From Candidatus Hydrogenedentota bacterium (GTDB lineage Bacteria; Hydrogenedentota; Hydrogenedentia; Hydrogenedentales; CAITNO01), in contig CAITNO010000102.1 of the NCBI GenBank assembly GCA_903893795.1, positions 1-64,000 of the forward strand: a stretch of 64,000 nt of DNA, read 5' to 3'. The notes beneath the pieces were generated by a model. The model saw only the letters and a list, made by a program, of their open reading frames with translations, was not told where the DNA came from and searched no databases. Below are positions 1 through 7,829 of the stretch, piece by piece; positions within the stretch are counted from its first letter, which is position 1; each line of letters opens with the position of its first letter. The position numbers and the translations under genes are program-made.

Positions 1-1
1 C

Positions 2-274
2 ATCAAGGCTGTACTCCAGGACCCAATTATAAAGGGAGTAAGCGAAGACCTACAGAAAGAGGATTCCAGTTTTCAGAACATATTCGCTTCTTGCACAAGT
101 ATCAAGACTGTGCCAGATGCTCGGAGGGCTATGAGAATTCTGATTCTTCTGAAGAACAGCCTTCCACAACTACTCTCAGAAGTATATGGAGACCGTCCTT
201 TTAAGGAAAAGGGCATTGTAATCAGCAGTGGTAGCGGTTTTGGCTTCGGAACCATTAGGTCTTTTTTCAAGTAG
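2..274 (+). CDS. C-terminal part of an unrecognised protein, cut by the window edge
   Basis: An open frame runs from the left edge of the window for 90 codons and stops with TAG. It is absent from the ORF track because the start lies outside the window. The visible protein ends in a Ser/Gly-rich stretch, SSGSGFGFGTIRSFFK. No family was recognised. The 65-residue ORF listed on the opposite strand (73-270) lies inside it and is probably its shadow. The reading is supported only by an uninterrupted frame and plausible composition, so confidence is modest. Confidence 0.4.
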   Translation: MKAVLQDPIIKGVSEDLQKEDSSFQNIFASCTSIKTVPDARRAMRILILLKNSLPQLLSEVYGDRPFKEKGIVISSGSGFGFGTIRSFFK

Positions 275-445
275 AAGCATCAAGCCCCGATGTTTTGAAA
301 ATGATTGGCCAGAGTCGTTGCTTAACGTCATCACTGCAAACTAGGAATGACAATCCTGACGGTCTTTTTCATTCCGACGCACATTATCCGCCCTTCTCTG
401 CCTGTTTTGCCCGTACAGACATTCCGCAGTGAATGCAGTTGGACT

Positions 446-973
446 TCATAGAAACCGTATCTCCAAGAATCCAATCCCCTCCATCTCCGCCCAAGATTCC
501 AGGGCAACTTTGCCGTTGGCTACAAGATAGTCAACGGCTTGTTTCACGGCCTCGCTGGATTCTGAAACACCCTCAACGACCAACCACCCCGTTGGCAGTC
601 CGGCTACCCGGCAATAATTCCGAAGTTGCCCATAGATGACAGCAATCCAACCCTTCGCGGCACGGTCAAGGGCTTCAACGTCATCGGGAAATTCGGAACG
701 CAGTTTGTATTCACGGGTCTTGCCGCCGAAACGTTCGTTGGAGTTCCATTGTCCCCAGTATCCCCGCAGGTCACGCAGCACTTCGCTCTGGGCCTTAATC
801 TCACCCACCATCGCCGGGTTCAAACACTCGATGTCCGGGCCGCGTGAACCCCTTGGCTCAATAATGACCGATATGTCGCGCTCTTTGAAGAAGTCGCGGA
901 CTATGGTTTCCAAGTTGATGTAATGGTTTCGAGCCATGTCATGAGCATAACCCAAGGCAGCTTCCAAGTCCAT
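446..973 (-). CDS. Small PD-(D/E)XK nuclease-like protein
   Basis: This is a 175-residue protein. Residues about 45-60 read PDIECLNPAMVGEIKAQ, which has the spacing of a PD-(D/E)XK nuclease core: PD, then E-x-K on the next strand. The rest contains an amphipathic helix and a GWLVVEG strand, compatible with a compact restriction-endonuclease-like fold. It is divergently oriented from the DUF4190 gene, with about 65 bp between the two starts. A second start is possible 36 bp downstream (MARNHYIN). The nuclease assignment is a motif-level inference. It could equally be a non-catalytic member of the fold or a DNA-repair or restriction helper. Confidence 0.6.
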   Translation of the reverse strand: MDLEAALGYAHDMARNHYINLETIVRDFFKERDISVIIEPRGSRGPDIECLNPAMVGEIKAQSEVLRDLRGYWGQWNSNERFGGKTREYKLRSEFPDDVEALDRAAKGWIAVIYGQLRNYCRVAGLPTGWLVVEGVSESSEAVKQAVDYLVANGKVALESWAEMEGIGFLEIRFL

Positions 974-1039
974 GGTGTCGTTTTTCTTTTTCCGCCAACT
1001 GCTGTATCATGTTGGTCAGATACAAAAGCAGGGGATGTC

Positions 1040-2029
1040 ATGCTCGAACCATATCGGACAGGTTACAGGCCTTCGGAGGATTTCAAGAAACGGCTTTCTG
1101 AGGAGTATGACCGTGACTTGACACCCAAAGAGCCAACCACTCCCACCACAGTCATCAATGGGACAGCCGTAGCAAGTCTGGTCTTGGGGATAGCCTCTCT
1201 GATTACCCCAATGTTCATCTTGTTGTGGATTCTTCTTTCAACCACAGGACCCATACTTATTGCGGATTATTCCCCTGCTGCATTGATTGTCTCTGGTGTA
1301 TTGCTGTCCGCACCGGCAGTGTTCATCGGACACCTTTCGATGGAGCGAATTAACCGTGGATTGAAGAAACAGTCTGGAGCCGGGCTCACCATTGGGGGCC
1401 TGAGCACAGGTTACGTTGGGTTGATTCTTTGCATACTCTTGGGGTGCTATTTTGCCTTTCTTCTACCGGCCCAAATGAGGGACTTTGAACGGGGAGTAAA
1501 GGAAGCAGGCGACAAGATAGAACGCGATGCCGATGAGTCGCTAAACAGACTCACGGGGGATATTGAGCGACACGCAAAGAACATACAACCTCCATCCTTC
1601 AATCTGCCAAAGCCATCCCAAAAGCCACTCAAGGTGCCCTCAGTCTTGGTGAACCCTTCTCAACCAGCTCTTCAGCCGGTCCAGCAACCTGTCAGGCAAG
1701 ATTTATCACAGGCCATAAGGGAAAATGAAACGCGAGTTGTAGAAGCACTCAAAGAAATTGTTGCTGCGGAAGAAAGTACGCTTGCCGCCGATGGACGCTA
1801 CGCGGGAAGCCTACAGTCCCTTGCACCCTTGAAGGGCAAAATCACGGGGAATGCCTTCTCTGGTTACAGATTCAGCCTCATGGGTTCATCCAACAAGTTT
1901 CGAGTCAACGCCGCGCCGGAAATTCCTGGAGAAACAGGGCAACGCTACTTCTACGTGGATGAAACGGGCGTCATCCGGAGTAACCCTTCAAGTAAGGCGA
2001 GCAGCTTGGACGGACCGTTAGGGAACTGA
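1040..2029 (+). CDS. DUF4190 membrane protein with pilin-like C-terminal domain
   Basis: The start at 1040 (MLEPYRTG) is preferred over the track's 923 because AGGGGAT lies just upstream and the longer version overlaps the divergent gene. The protein has 329 residues. Residues about 45-170 form a DUF4190 module: AVASLVLGIASL, a hydrophobic pair, then GHLSMERI and GLTIGGLSTGYVGL. A Pro-rich linker follows. The last 100 residues (EALKEIVAAEESTLAADGRYAGSL ... FYVDETGVIRS) resemble the soluble domain of type IV pilin-like proteins known from Acidobacteria and other phyla. It is probably an inner-membrane protein with an extracytoplasmic domain. Its role is unknown. Confidence 0.7.
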   Translation: MLEPYRTGYRPSEDFKKRLSEEYDRDLTPKEPTTPTTVINGTAVASLVLGIASLITPMFILLWILLSTTGPILIADYSPAALIVSGVLLSAPAVFIGHLSMERINRGLKKQSGAGLTIGGLSTGYVGLILCILLGCYFAFLLPAQMRDFERGVKEAGDKIERDADESLNRLTGDIERHAKNIQPPSFNLPKPSQKPLKVPSVLVNPSQPALQPVQQPVRQDLSQAIRENETRVVEALKEIVAAEESTLAADGRYAGSLQSLAPLKGKITGNAFSGYRFSLMGSSNKFRVNAAPEIPGETGQRYFYVDETGVIRSNPSSKASSLDGPLGN

Positions 2030-2788
2030 GGCACATTTCTCCTCGGGCCTTTCGAATTACCTCCTTAATCCAGCACCTGTTCATGTCCACTCAGACAAGT
2101 TACCCGTTGCCAACGGACCTTTCCTGATACACCCTGCTAATTGCCATTTATTGTCAGGAAATGAACGTCCGGCCCGTTCTGGCTCTGAGTTTTGAACGAG
2201 TCAAAATTCGCGACCACAGCTAACCCCCCTCCTTTCAATCTCTTCTATCGCCCTCCATCCTATCCCACCTTTCCACCCAATCAGTCCCTATCCTTTCCGG
2301 TCCATATCTTCACCGCCAATCCAGGTCCAGGTCCATGGGACCAACACCTCCTACCAAGCACTGTCTCTGCCGACACAATAGAAGTTGTTGGCCTGTATAG
2401 CCTCACGGAAAACGCGCGCGGCCATGCACTTGTTTTGCCGTCGTCGAGCAGCAGAAAGTGGTTTTTGTTCTTCGTTTCGTTCAGAGCCCGCTAGTAGTCG
2501 AATAATCTGATGACTCGGGTGTTCGCAGTTTGGTCGCCCTCAAAAAGGCCGACTTTCCAGACAGATATCCGAGTCTGTACCAATGTGACCGCCAAATATT
2601 TTTACAGAAATTCTTTTTTGCCTCAGGATGGCTTTGCTCTTTCACGTTCACCGGACCATTCATGCTTGGAACATACCCGACACTCCCGCCACACACCCGC
2701 CTGAACCATCTCTATATATATAAAACTTCAGCATCAGAAACTTCTTGCCACAGAAACCGAAAAATCAACCAGAAAGGAGCGAAAAATC
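2030..2788. other. 759 bp gap before the small-gene operon
   Basis: Several short ORFs are listed here on both strands, but none has a good ribosome-binding site, family resemblance or coding-like composition. The stretch around 2712-2725 is TATATATATAAAAC, a plausible AT-rich -10 region for the downstream plus-strand gene series, but no convincing -35 hexamer is visible. I see no RNA gene here. Confidence 0.4.
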
Positions 2789-3109
2789 GTGGGTGACTTC
2801 AGTGACATGCGTGACGTAGACCGTTTTATGCGTTGTGAAAACGGCCGCAAACGGCTTGCTGAAATCCAAGCTGCTTTTGTCGGCAAGACCATCGCGAAAG
2901 TCGATTTCACAAACGACGTGGACAGCGTCTTGGTGACCATGTCCTTCGATTCTGGCGAGAGCCTGGAGCTTTTCCTGCCTGAATTGATGCTGGATGCTCT
3001 GAGGGAAACATTCCAGGCTGACATTCAAGAGGAATATTGGCGTGATTACCCGGAACGCAGACCAAACCAAGAGAAAGGAACCGAAAACGATGGAGAAGAT
3101 GAGTCCTGA
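2789..3109 (+). CDS. Hypothetical protein, first gene of a small-gene polycistron
   Basis: The frame starts with GTG after AGAAAGGAG, spaced about 9 nt, and encodes 106 residues. The protein is acidic. It has a central beta-hairpin-like segment (KTIAKVDFTNDVDSVLVTMSF) and a charged, low-complexity C-terminus. No family was recognised. It overlaps the next gene by 20 bp, so the two are probably translationally coupled. Its leader shares the A-CCAGAAAGGAGC / ACCGAAAGGA type of ribosome-binding site seen before several other genes of this cluster. Function cannot be assigned. Confidence 0.6.
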   Translation: MGDFSDMRDVDRFMRCENGRKRLAEIQAAFVGKTIAKVDFTNDVDSVLVTMSFDSGESLELFLPELMLDALRETFQADIQEEYWRDYPERRPNQEKGTENDGEDES

Positions 3110-3521
3110 GCAAGTGGCCGCGGTCCGTCGCCGTGTCCAAATGGCCTTTGGCGAACTTCGGAAAGTGGGCTTTCTCACGAAGTCCAACTTCAGTTGCTGC
3201 ATGAACTGTGCCGTCGCCGAACTGGGCGAAATAGCGGAGAAACGGCGTCGCAACCGTGCCGTGTATTGGCACATACAGGATGAGACGCACTTCCGTAAGG
3301 GAGGCTCGTTGTACATCCGCTTCTGTTATCTGCCGCCCAAGGGAATTGAAGGCGATACCACACGGGTGGAAACCGAAATCGGCGAACAGGTGGCGGCAGC
3401 ATTGCGGAAAGCCGGACTGGAAGTGGATTGGAACGGCAACCCGCACGTCACCATCCAAATTGAAGGTTTAACCAGCCAAGCCACTCCAGAAAAGGCAGGT
3501 CAACATGACGGAACCGCGTGA
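3090..3521 (+). CDS. Small protein resembling DUF6891-type proteins
   Basis: Start 3090 (MEKMSPEQ) is chosen because GAGAAAGGA lies 10 nt upstream. The track's 3042 start would run deep into the preceding gene. The 143-residue protein contains SNFSCCMNCAVAEL, a Cys-rich turn, then AVYWHIQDE, LYIRFCYL and a C-terminal stretch LRKAGLEVDWNGNP followed by VTIQIEG. This order is reminiscent of DUF6891-type proteins, where a CC.xC motif precedes an alpha/beta domain. I did not verify the family. It overlaps the genes on both sides by 17-20 bp, so it is part of one transcription unit. Confidence 0.6.
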   Translation: MEKMSPEQVAAVRRRVQMAFGELRKVGFLTKSNFSCCMNCAVAELGEIAEKRRRNRAVYWHIQDETHFRKGGSLYIRFCYLPPKGIEGDTTRVETEIGEQVAAALRKAGLEVDWNGNPHVTIQIEGLTSQATPEKAGQHDGTA

Positions 3522-3792
3522 TTGGAGAGAGGAGGCGAATGAAAAGGCCCGTACAGCGGCCAGAGTCTTGAGCGACTGGGTAAACGACATGGGTCACAAG
3601 AATGAGGTGTTCGTCCAAGCTGTCATGCAGGAACACCGGACCCTTCAACAGCAGATGTTCGAGGTCATGCTTGCCTGCATCGCCGAATGGGCAAAGGCCG
3701 AGCAATACGACGCAAGAAATGCGTTTACCATCTTGAAATGCCGGGAAATCATGTCGCTATTTCCCGGCGGTACAAAAGTGCCACTCATCTGA
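3505..3792 (+). CDS. Hypothetical helical protein
   Basis: A 95-residue, largely alpha-helical protein that starts 17 bp inside the previous gene. It contains a long predicted helix (QAVMQEHRTLQQQMFEVMLACIAEWAK is the region, about residues 38-65). No catalytic motif or known family was seen. Its only support is the uninterrupted frame, the coupled start and its position in the run of small plus-strand genes. A structural or regulatory role in the mobile element is possible but speculative. Confidence 0.5.
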   Translation: MTEPRDWREEANEKARTAARVLSDWVNDMGHKNEVFVQAVMQEHRTLQQQMFEVMLACIAEWAKAEQYDARNAFTILKCREIMSLFPGGTKVPLI

Positions 3793-3819
3793 ACACCAAC
3801 TCAACCGAAAGGGAAGACT

Positions 3820-4116
3820 ATGGCTGAAATACGCTTTGACCTTGGCCCGATTGTCGCCACGCCCGGCGCACTGGAGGCACTGCAACGCAATGGCATGACG
3901 GGTCTGGAACTGTTGGCTCGGCACTGTCGCGGCGATTGGGGTGAATTGGATGATGAGGACAAGCAAGCCAATGCCGATGCCCTTCAAACCGGCGCTCGAA
4001 TCATGTCCGTGTACACATTGCCCGATGGCACCAAGATATGGGTAATAACTGACGCGGAAATTTCCGATGACCATGCACGTCAAGCCACAACGTTCCTCCT
4101 GCCGGATGACTACTGA
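3820..4116 (+). CDS. Plasmid-related conserved protein
   Basis: The 98-residue protein starts 14 nt after ACCGAAAGGGAAG. It matches a small conserved family often found on plasmids and integrative elements and described as plasmid-related protein, sometimes misnamed as a restriction M subunit. Diagnostic segments are CRGDWGELDDEDKQAN near residue 47, then SVYTLPDGTKIWVITDA, and the ending TTFLLPDDY. The biochemical role of the family is unknown to me. Its presence supports this region being of plasmid or ICE origin. It is followed by a perfect palindrome 15 bp after its stop. Confidence 0.8.
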   Translation: MAEIRFDLGPIVATPGALEALQRNGMTGLELLARHCRGDWGELDDEDKQANADALQTGARIMSVYTLPDGTKIWVITDAEISDDHARQATTFLLPDDY

Positions 4117-4131
4117 TAAGGGCCATATCGG

Positions 4132-4151
4132 GTGTCGTAACGTTACGACAC
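4132..4151. promoter_or_regulatory. 20 bp perfect palindrome, candidate operator (copy 1)
   Basis: GTGTCGTAACGTTACGACAC is perfectly self-complementary with no loop, so it looks like a dimeric-repressor operator more than a terminator. It sits in a 105 bp gap of the polycistron, 70 bp before the next start. The central 18 bp recur exactly at 9719-9736, also about 78 bp before a start. Confidence 0.7.
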
Positions 4152-4221
4152 TATTCCGTCTGAATCCAATCACGCCTTTTAGGCTCCTCACCCAGAAACA
4201 CACCGAAAGGAAACTCTGCCT

Positions 4222-4596
4222 ATGCCGGAAGACAAGCCAGCCTACCCGTGTGCCGAGAAGAATCCGAAGAAACTGGTACGAAGCCAACAGGCATTGGTGA
4301 TAAGAGCCATGCGGAGTGAAGTCTCCACCATCCAATCAGCCCTGAACACCGTGCGAAACCGGATAGACCATGCCGTGAAAGCCGCAACCAGAGTCGAGAA
4401 GAACGTTGATGAATTGCAGGCGGCATGGGACCACGAAATAGAACACCGTCACCTGGACCCGACCACCTTCCCGATACCAGACTTCCAAGCCGGTCCTGTT
4501 GAGCAGTGTCACGATGCACTGGTCAGGCTTGAAGAACTACGTTCCCGATACAACGAACTCCGCAAAATCCTCCATGCTCTCTCCAGGAGGAAATAG
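4222..4596 (+). CDS. Hypothetical coiled-coil protein
   Basis: 124 residues, starting 10 nt after CACCGAAAGGAAA. The N-terminus is basic and has one Cys. Residues about 30-80 (VSTIQSALNTVRNRIDHAVKA region) and 95-122 form heptad-like helices, so a coiled coil or helical bundle is likely. No enzymatic motif was seen. It is the first gene after palindrome copy 1 and so might head an internally controlled sub-operon. The function is unknown. Confidence 0.55.
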   Translation: MPEDKPAYPCAEKNPKKLVRSQQALVIRAMRSEVSTIQSALNTVRNRIDHAVKAATRVEKNVDELQAAWDHEIEHRHLDPTTFPIPDFQAGPVEQCHDALVRLEELRSRYNELRKILHALSRRK

Positions 4597-4716
4597 ACAA
4601 GGCCAGTTTCCCACCCCTTTGCCTTGTCTCGCCTGAAACCCCCGCCAAGCCCATTGCATGACGGGATAAGTGTGTCTGCACATACCCAAGTAACCATTGA
4701 AAGGAGAAGTGTTTCT

Positions 4717-4941
4717 ATGGCTATCGCCATACCGCAAGCCGTGTACGACGGAATTCTTGCCGTGAGAGATTCCGGCGCGACAAATATGTTGGACCGGCCG
4801 CGCGTCATCCAGATTCTGGACCAGATGGGCCTTGACGAAGCGGCTGAATGGGTCCGCAACAACAAGAGCGAGTATTCGCATGGCATCTTTCAGGGTTTCG
4901 CGATTGAGGAACCCCAGTCCGGGAAGGACGGTGACGCATGA
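4717..4941 (+). CDS. DUF5049-type small protein
   Basis: The start at 4717 follows ATTGAAAGGAGAAG and removes an unlikely N-terminal extension in the track ORF. The 74-residue product reads MAIAIPQAVYDGILAVRD, SGATNMLDRPRVIQI, MGLDEAAEWV and GIFQGFAIEE. This order is characteristic of DUF5049, a small family seen in phages and mobile elements. The molecular role is not known. Its stop overlaps the next start by 4 bp (ATGA), so the two are translationally coupled. Confidence 0.75.
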   Translation: MAIAIPQAVYDGILAVRDSGATNMLDRPRVIQILDQMGLDEAAEWVRNNKSEYSHGIFQGFAIEEPQSGKDGDA

Positions 4942-5666
4942 GTCATTTCAACGTCATATGCCTGCTGCCTGGGGATACCCCGATGAACAAGGTCGAGAGC
5001 ATTATTGCAAAGCTCATGGCCCCTTTCGACGAAGGGCTCCAAGTCCCCGAGCATTTGGTGCCGTGCTGGTGTGTCGGGAAGAAGGCGCAAGAAGAAGTTG
5101 CCGCTGCCGTTAACGCGGAATTCGACATTGGCCCTCTGCGTGAGCAGTTCTCGGCACTGCCGGATGATGAGCGTACCGAAAGTCGGTGGAAAGCACTTGT
5201 TCAACCCCGCGTGGACAGGTGGAATGAACTGTTGGCCGAACACCCCATGAAAGACAAGCCTGATTCCCAGTGTCAACGATGTGGTGGTATCGGCGAACGT
5301 ATCACCACGTACAGTCCAAACAGCAAATGGGACGGATGGAACATCGGCGGTCGGTGGGATGGTTGGATACATGGTCCTGCCCGAGAAGAGCAATCCCAAG
5401 ACGGGAAAGGCGGCTTCAACTTCGGGGAGGAACACCATCGTCCGGGAAACAACTGCCGGTTCGTACGGGACATTCCGATTGACGACATGTACTACTTGCC
5501 GTTTGCAGTGGTCACGCCCGATGGACAGTGGCATGAACAGGGCAAGATGGGCTGGTGGGCCGTGGTTGCCAATGAGATGGATGTGGGAGTCTGGCATGAC
5601 ACCGTGAAATCCCTCTTTGCCCAACACCCCGACTGTTTGGCCGTTGCCGTGGACTGCCACATCTGA
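4938..5666 (+). CDS. Phage/plasmid conserved protein (VDCHI family)
   Basis: 242 residues. It follows a layout I recognise from many phage and plasmid genomes: N-terminal MSHFNVICLL, then MAPFDEGLQVP, a zinc-finger-like CQRCGGIGE, YSPNSKWDGWNIGGRWDGW, a FAVVTPDGQWHEQGKMGWW stretch and the C-terminal AVAVDCHI. The family has no established biochemical function to my knowledge. The CxxC here may form a single-knuckle metal site with other cysteines or dimer partners. It is coupled to DUF5049 upstream and is the largest member of the early small-gene cluster. Confidence 0.7.
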   Translation: MSHFNVICLLPGDTPMNKVESIIAKLMAPFDEGLQVPEHLVPCWCVGKKAQEEVAAAVNAEFDIGPLREQFSALPDDERTESRWKALVQPRVDRWNELLAEHPMKDKPDSQCQRCGGIGERITTYSPNSKWDGWNIGGRWDGWIHGPAREEQSQDGKGGFNFGEEHHRPGNNCRFVRDIPIDDMYYLPFAVVTPDGQWHEQGKMGWWAVVANEMDVGVWHDTVKSLFAQHPDCLAVAVDCHI

Positions 5667-5678
5667 GGAGCGCACCCA

Positions 5679-5924
5679 ATGGACGATTTGCAGAAACGAA
5701 TCACACGTGCCGCTGGCAATACATGGCAAGCCATTGGCGGGGACATCCTTCAGGTTGCGGAAGCCGATTCTGTGACCCAAGAGGAAGTCATCGAGGCCGT
5801 GATTGATTACATCCAAGACTATGGCCGGGACGAGGAAGCTATAGCGGAGTTCAACCGACTGTCTCTTGAGGATAAGACAGAAATGCTCCGCAAAGCCTTC
5901 CCTCTTGCCCGCTACGGTTGGTAA
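5679..5924 (+). CDS. Hypothetical acidic helical protein
   Basis: 81 residues, starting 12 bp after the previous stop with GAGGAGCGC upstream. The sequence is acidic and helical (VTQEEVIEAVIDYIQDYG, then LSLEDKTEMLRKAF). No known family was recognised. It ends 11 bp before the next start. It is kept as real because of its spacing, its ribosome-binding site and its place in the polycistron. Confidence 0.5.
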   Translation: MDDLQKRITRAAGNTWQAIGGDILQVAEADSVTQEEVIEAVIDYIQDYGRDEEAIAEFNRLSLEDKTEMLRKAFPLARYGW

Positions 5925-5935
5925 GGAGGTGCCGC

Positions 5936-6169
5936 ATGCCATTCACACCAAGACAACCAACCCGTTCCGAAACAGAATCCGTGGACCTTTGGGTCTTCAT
6001 CGAAGGCGCCATTGGATTTCTGTCAGATGTCACGCACGGCGGCACTCGTCTTATCTTGACCTTTGACGGCAAAGCGCTTGGGTGTGTTGTGTCCATGGAG
6101 GATTACCAGAAACTTCAACAACAGGAGGAACCGAAAGGAGAGACGCCGAATGAGCAAAATCTGCCGTGA
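5936..6169 (+). CDS. Phd/YefM-like small protein (antitoxin-like fold)
   Basis: The start at 5936 follows TAAGGAGGTGCCGC, a near-perfect Shine-Dalgarno, and encodes 77 residues. The C-terminal half, GGTRLILTFDGKALGCVVSM followed by EDYQKLQ, matches the beta-strand/turn/helix pattern of Phd/YefM antitoxins, where a sentence like R-G-K-P-V-A-V-LVS-xEDY-xxL is typical. The N-terminal DNA-binding part is short. No toxin gene is adjacent, so it may act only as a DNA-binding autoregulator. It overlaps the next gene by 20 bp. Confidence 0.5.
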   Translation: MPFTPRQPTRSETESVDLWVFIEGAIGFLSDVTHGGTRLILTFDGKALGCVVSMEDYQKLQQQEEPKGETPNEQNLP

Positions 6170-6365
6170 GTGCCGGAAGGGCATGTTGCGAATCACCGGC
6201 ATGGGCGCTTGGGAGGACACGATTCTCGTCCAATGCCCGGAATGCGGCGAGGAATACGAAGTGGAACCCGATGGCCTCGGAGAGGGAGGCATGGAAATGG
6301 TCCGTGCCTTCGAGATTGAACAGCAACGCCGACAGCAGGAAGAGAAGGAGGACGCCGATGGATAG
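6150..6365 (+). CDS. Small zinc-ribbon protein
   Basis: The start at 6150 follows ACCGAAAGGAGAGACGCCGA. The 71-residue protein has two CxxC knuckles, CREC and CPEC, about 23 residues apart, so a zinc ribbon is likely. A charged, Gln/Glu-rich helical tail follows. The family is not recognised. The next start lies 8 bp before its stop. Proteins of this size in mobile elements often act as transcription or replication accessories, but nothing here shows that. Confidence 0.6.
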   Translation: MSKICRECRKGMLRITGMGAWEDTILVQCPECGEEYEVEPDGLGEGGMEMVRAFEIEQQRRQQEEKEDADG

Positions 6366-6966
6366 ACACCAGTGGCAACGTCTCAATGAAGTCCTCCTGG
6401 AAGTATCCGCCCAAAACCGACCCATTGACGACCTTGATGAGATTCCCGGCTGGTTTGAGGGAACGGAGGAAGATGTCAGTTCCAAAGCTCAGGAGGTACG
6501 TGGTCTATTTGACGCGGCGTATGACCATGGTCTGGTAAACCGTTGGGTTGACGAACATGCCAACCGTGGCCCTTCAACGAATTGGGATTGGACAACGACG
6601 GCCCATAGGAAGGCCTCGGAACTGAATATGGTCTTAGCCGACCCAATAGGTTATTCAACGCTCTTCGCCAAACCGCCGAACCTCATCACGGCAGCAATCG
6701 AAAGTGTCCTGCCGACCACATTGACGGATTTCGCCGAAGAGCCATTCCAGCACGCCGAAGCCGTGTACGAGCGACAAGTCCGGTTTCTCATCAGCCATGA
6801 AGGTAAGCCGGTGGCCGCGCTCGTGACGTTGGTGGACCTTGAGATGCTGAAAGACTTCCAAACCGAAGTGGACCCCTGTAAGTGGTTGGGACTCGTACAG
6901 GAAGCAAGGCAGCGGCTTGGATGGCCAGCCGTAACATTCAACGACGAGGAGGAACAACCGTGTTGA
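6358..6966 (+). CDS. Hypothetical protein with Phd/YefM-like C-terminal region
   Basis: The start at 6358 (MDRHQWQRL) is preferred because it gives an 8 bp overlap with the preceding stop. The product has 202 residues. The first 130 residues are not recognised. Residues about 140-175, RFLISHEGKPVAALVTLVDL then EMLKDF, repeat the Phd/YefM beta-hairpin/helix pattern seen in the gene at 5936. The protein may be a larger DNA-binding relative of that gene. No partner toxin of matching size is adjacent. The assignment rests on motif pattern only. Confidence 0.5.
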   Translation: MDRHQWQRLNEVLLEVSAQNRPIDDLDEIPGWFEGTEEDVSSKAQEVRGLFDAAYDHGLVNRWVDEHANRGPSTNWDWTTTAHRKASELNMVLADPIGYSTLFAKPPNLITAAIESVLPTTLTDFAEEPFQHAEAVYERQVRFLISHEGKPVAALVTLVDLEMLKDFQTEVDPCKWLGLVQEARQRLGWPAVTFNDEEEQPC

Positions 6967-7154
6967 GATTCTCTGATGGTGTCAACATCGACACCAGTGG
7001 CGAATTGCGAGTCCTGAGCCTGCATGATGGCCTCTATGTTGTCGGGGAAGGAATCTGTTTCCCCGTGGACAGCCAGGAGGAGGCCGAACAAACCATCCGC
7101 GACATGAAAGCGCGGAAAGAGAAAGGGAAGAAGTCCGATGAAGAAAATGCGTGA
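6960..7154 (+). CDS. Small hypothetical protein
   Basis: GTG at 6960 follows GAGGAGGAACAACC, so the start is placed there and the track's upstream extension is removed. The 64-residue protein reads as a beta-rich unit (FSDGVNIDTSGELRV, DGLYVVGEGICFPVDS) followed by a basic helix. I have a weak impression of a widespread small mobile-element family with a DGxYVVGxGMxxPV pattern but cannot name it. It overlaps the genes on both sides by 7 and 17 bp. Confidence 0.5.
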   Translation: MLRFSDGVNIDTSGELRVLSLHDGLYVVGEGICFPVDSQEEAEQTIRDMKARKEKGKKSDEENA

Positions 7155-7380
7155 AGTAAAGCCTGCGGCCAAACCCGTGAAGCCGGAAGTGAAGCCCAAA
7201 CCCGGCGGCAAGGTTGTCAACCCTTCGGAAAGGCTGGCCCTGTTGCTGCGCAAGGAGTCCATGCTGGCCGTAAAGGTCCGCAAGGCCCAAGACGAGCTGC
7301 GTGCCGCCCAGAAGGAAATCTCCAGCCTGTGGGAGGAACGGCAGGAACTGAACCGGGAACTGGTCGGTGGCGAGGAGTAG
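7138..7380 (+). CDS. Small coiled-coil protein with basic Pro-rich N-terminus
   Basis: 80 residues. The first 25 are Lys/Pro-rich (KPAAKPVKPEVKPKPGGK), and the rest is a heptad-like helix (KVRKAQDELRAAQKEISSLW). Such an arrangement suits a nucleic-acid-associated or scaffold protein, but no family was recognised. It starts 17 bp inside the preceding gene and ends 2 bp before the next ATG. Confidence 0.5.
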   Translation: MKKMREVKPAAKPVKPEVKPKPGGKVVNPSERLALLLRKESMLAVKVRKAQDELRAAQKEISSLWEERQELNRELVGGEE

Positions 7381-7382
7381 AC

Positions 7383-7730
7383 ATGCCCCAGCCCATACCA
7401 TCGTTCCAGTACTTGTTCGAGATTCCGCCGAATCTGGTGGCCATGTGGTCTGCAAGGGCCATTTACACCATCAAGCCGGAGCCGTTCATTGACATCCTGC
7501 ATGACAGGCAGTTCATGTACGGGGAGAATCAGAGCCAAGAGGCCAAAGACCTGTGTGCCTGGCTGAATAAGTCCGGTATCAAGGGACTCCAAGCGGTATG
7601 CAAGAAGGTGAGCCTTGGTCCCGATGAATCCCGCATTGTCGAATTCAGCGGTGAGGGGTACATTGTCCGTGGGAATCCCAATTCCAGCTACGGATACCTG
7701 TACATCGTGGCCTACCGCGTTCCTGCCTGA
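7383..7730 (+). CDS. Hypothetical protein
   Basis: The start at 7383 is 2 bp after the previous stop, with GGCGAGGAGTAGAC as the ribosome-binding region. It encodes 115 residues with a mixed alpha/beta pattern (PSFQYLFEIPPNLVAM, then EFSGEGYIVRG and YGYLYIVAYRV). No known family was recognised. It is the last gene before a strong stem-loop at 7764-7810, so it probably ends the first transcription segment of the cluster. Confidence 0.5.
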   Translation: MPQPIPSFQYLFEIPPNLVAMWSARAIYTIKPEPFIDILHDRQFMYGENQSQEAKDLCAWLNKSGIKGLQAVCKKVSLGPDESRIVEFSGEGYIVRGNPNSSYGYLYIVAYRVPA

Positions 7731-7763
7731 TTTCAGCCAGTAGTTCGTCACTCAAACCAAACC

Positions 7764-7810
7764 GATGAAAGACCCGATAGGGATAGCCATGCCTTGTCGG
7801 GTCTTTCATC
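7764..7810 (+). terminator. 14 bp perfect stem-loop between the small-gene cluster and ardC-like gene
   Basis: GATGAAAGACCCGA at 7764-7777 pairs perfectly with TCGGGTCTTTCATC at 7797-7810 around a 19 nt loop. There is no U-run afterwards, and the Shine-Dalgarno of the next gene follows 6 nt later. It may therefore be an attenuator, an RNA-stability element or an operator instead of a simple terminator. Confidence 0.55.
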
Positions 7811-7829
7811 ATCTAAGGAGGTGATTCAA

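Noticed and set aside
2192-2696. Overlapping short ORFs on both strands in the gap before the small-gene cluster
   Set aside because: No ribosome-binding site, no recognisable family and Pro/Phe-rich low-complexity translations.
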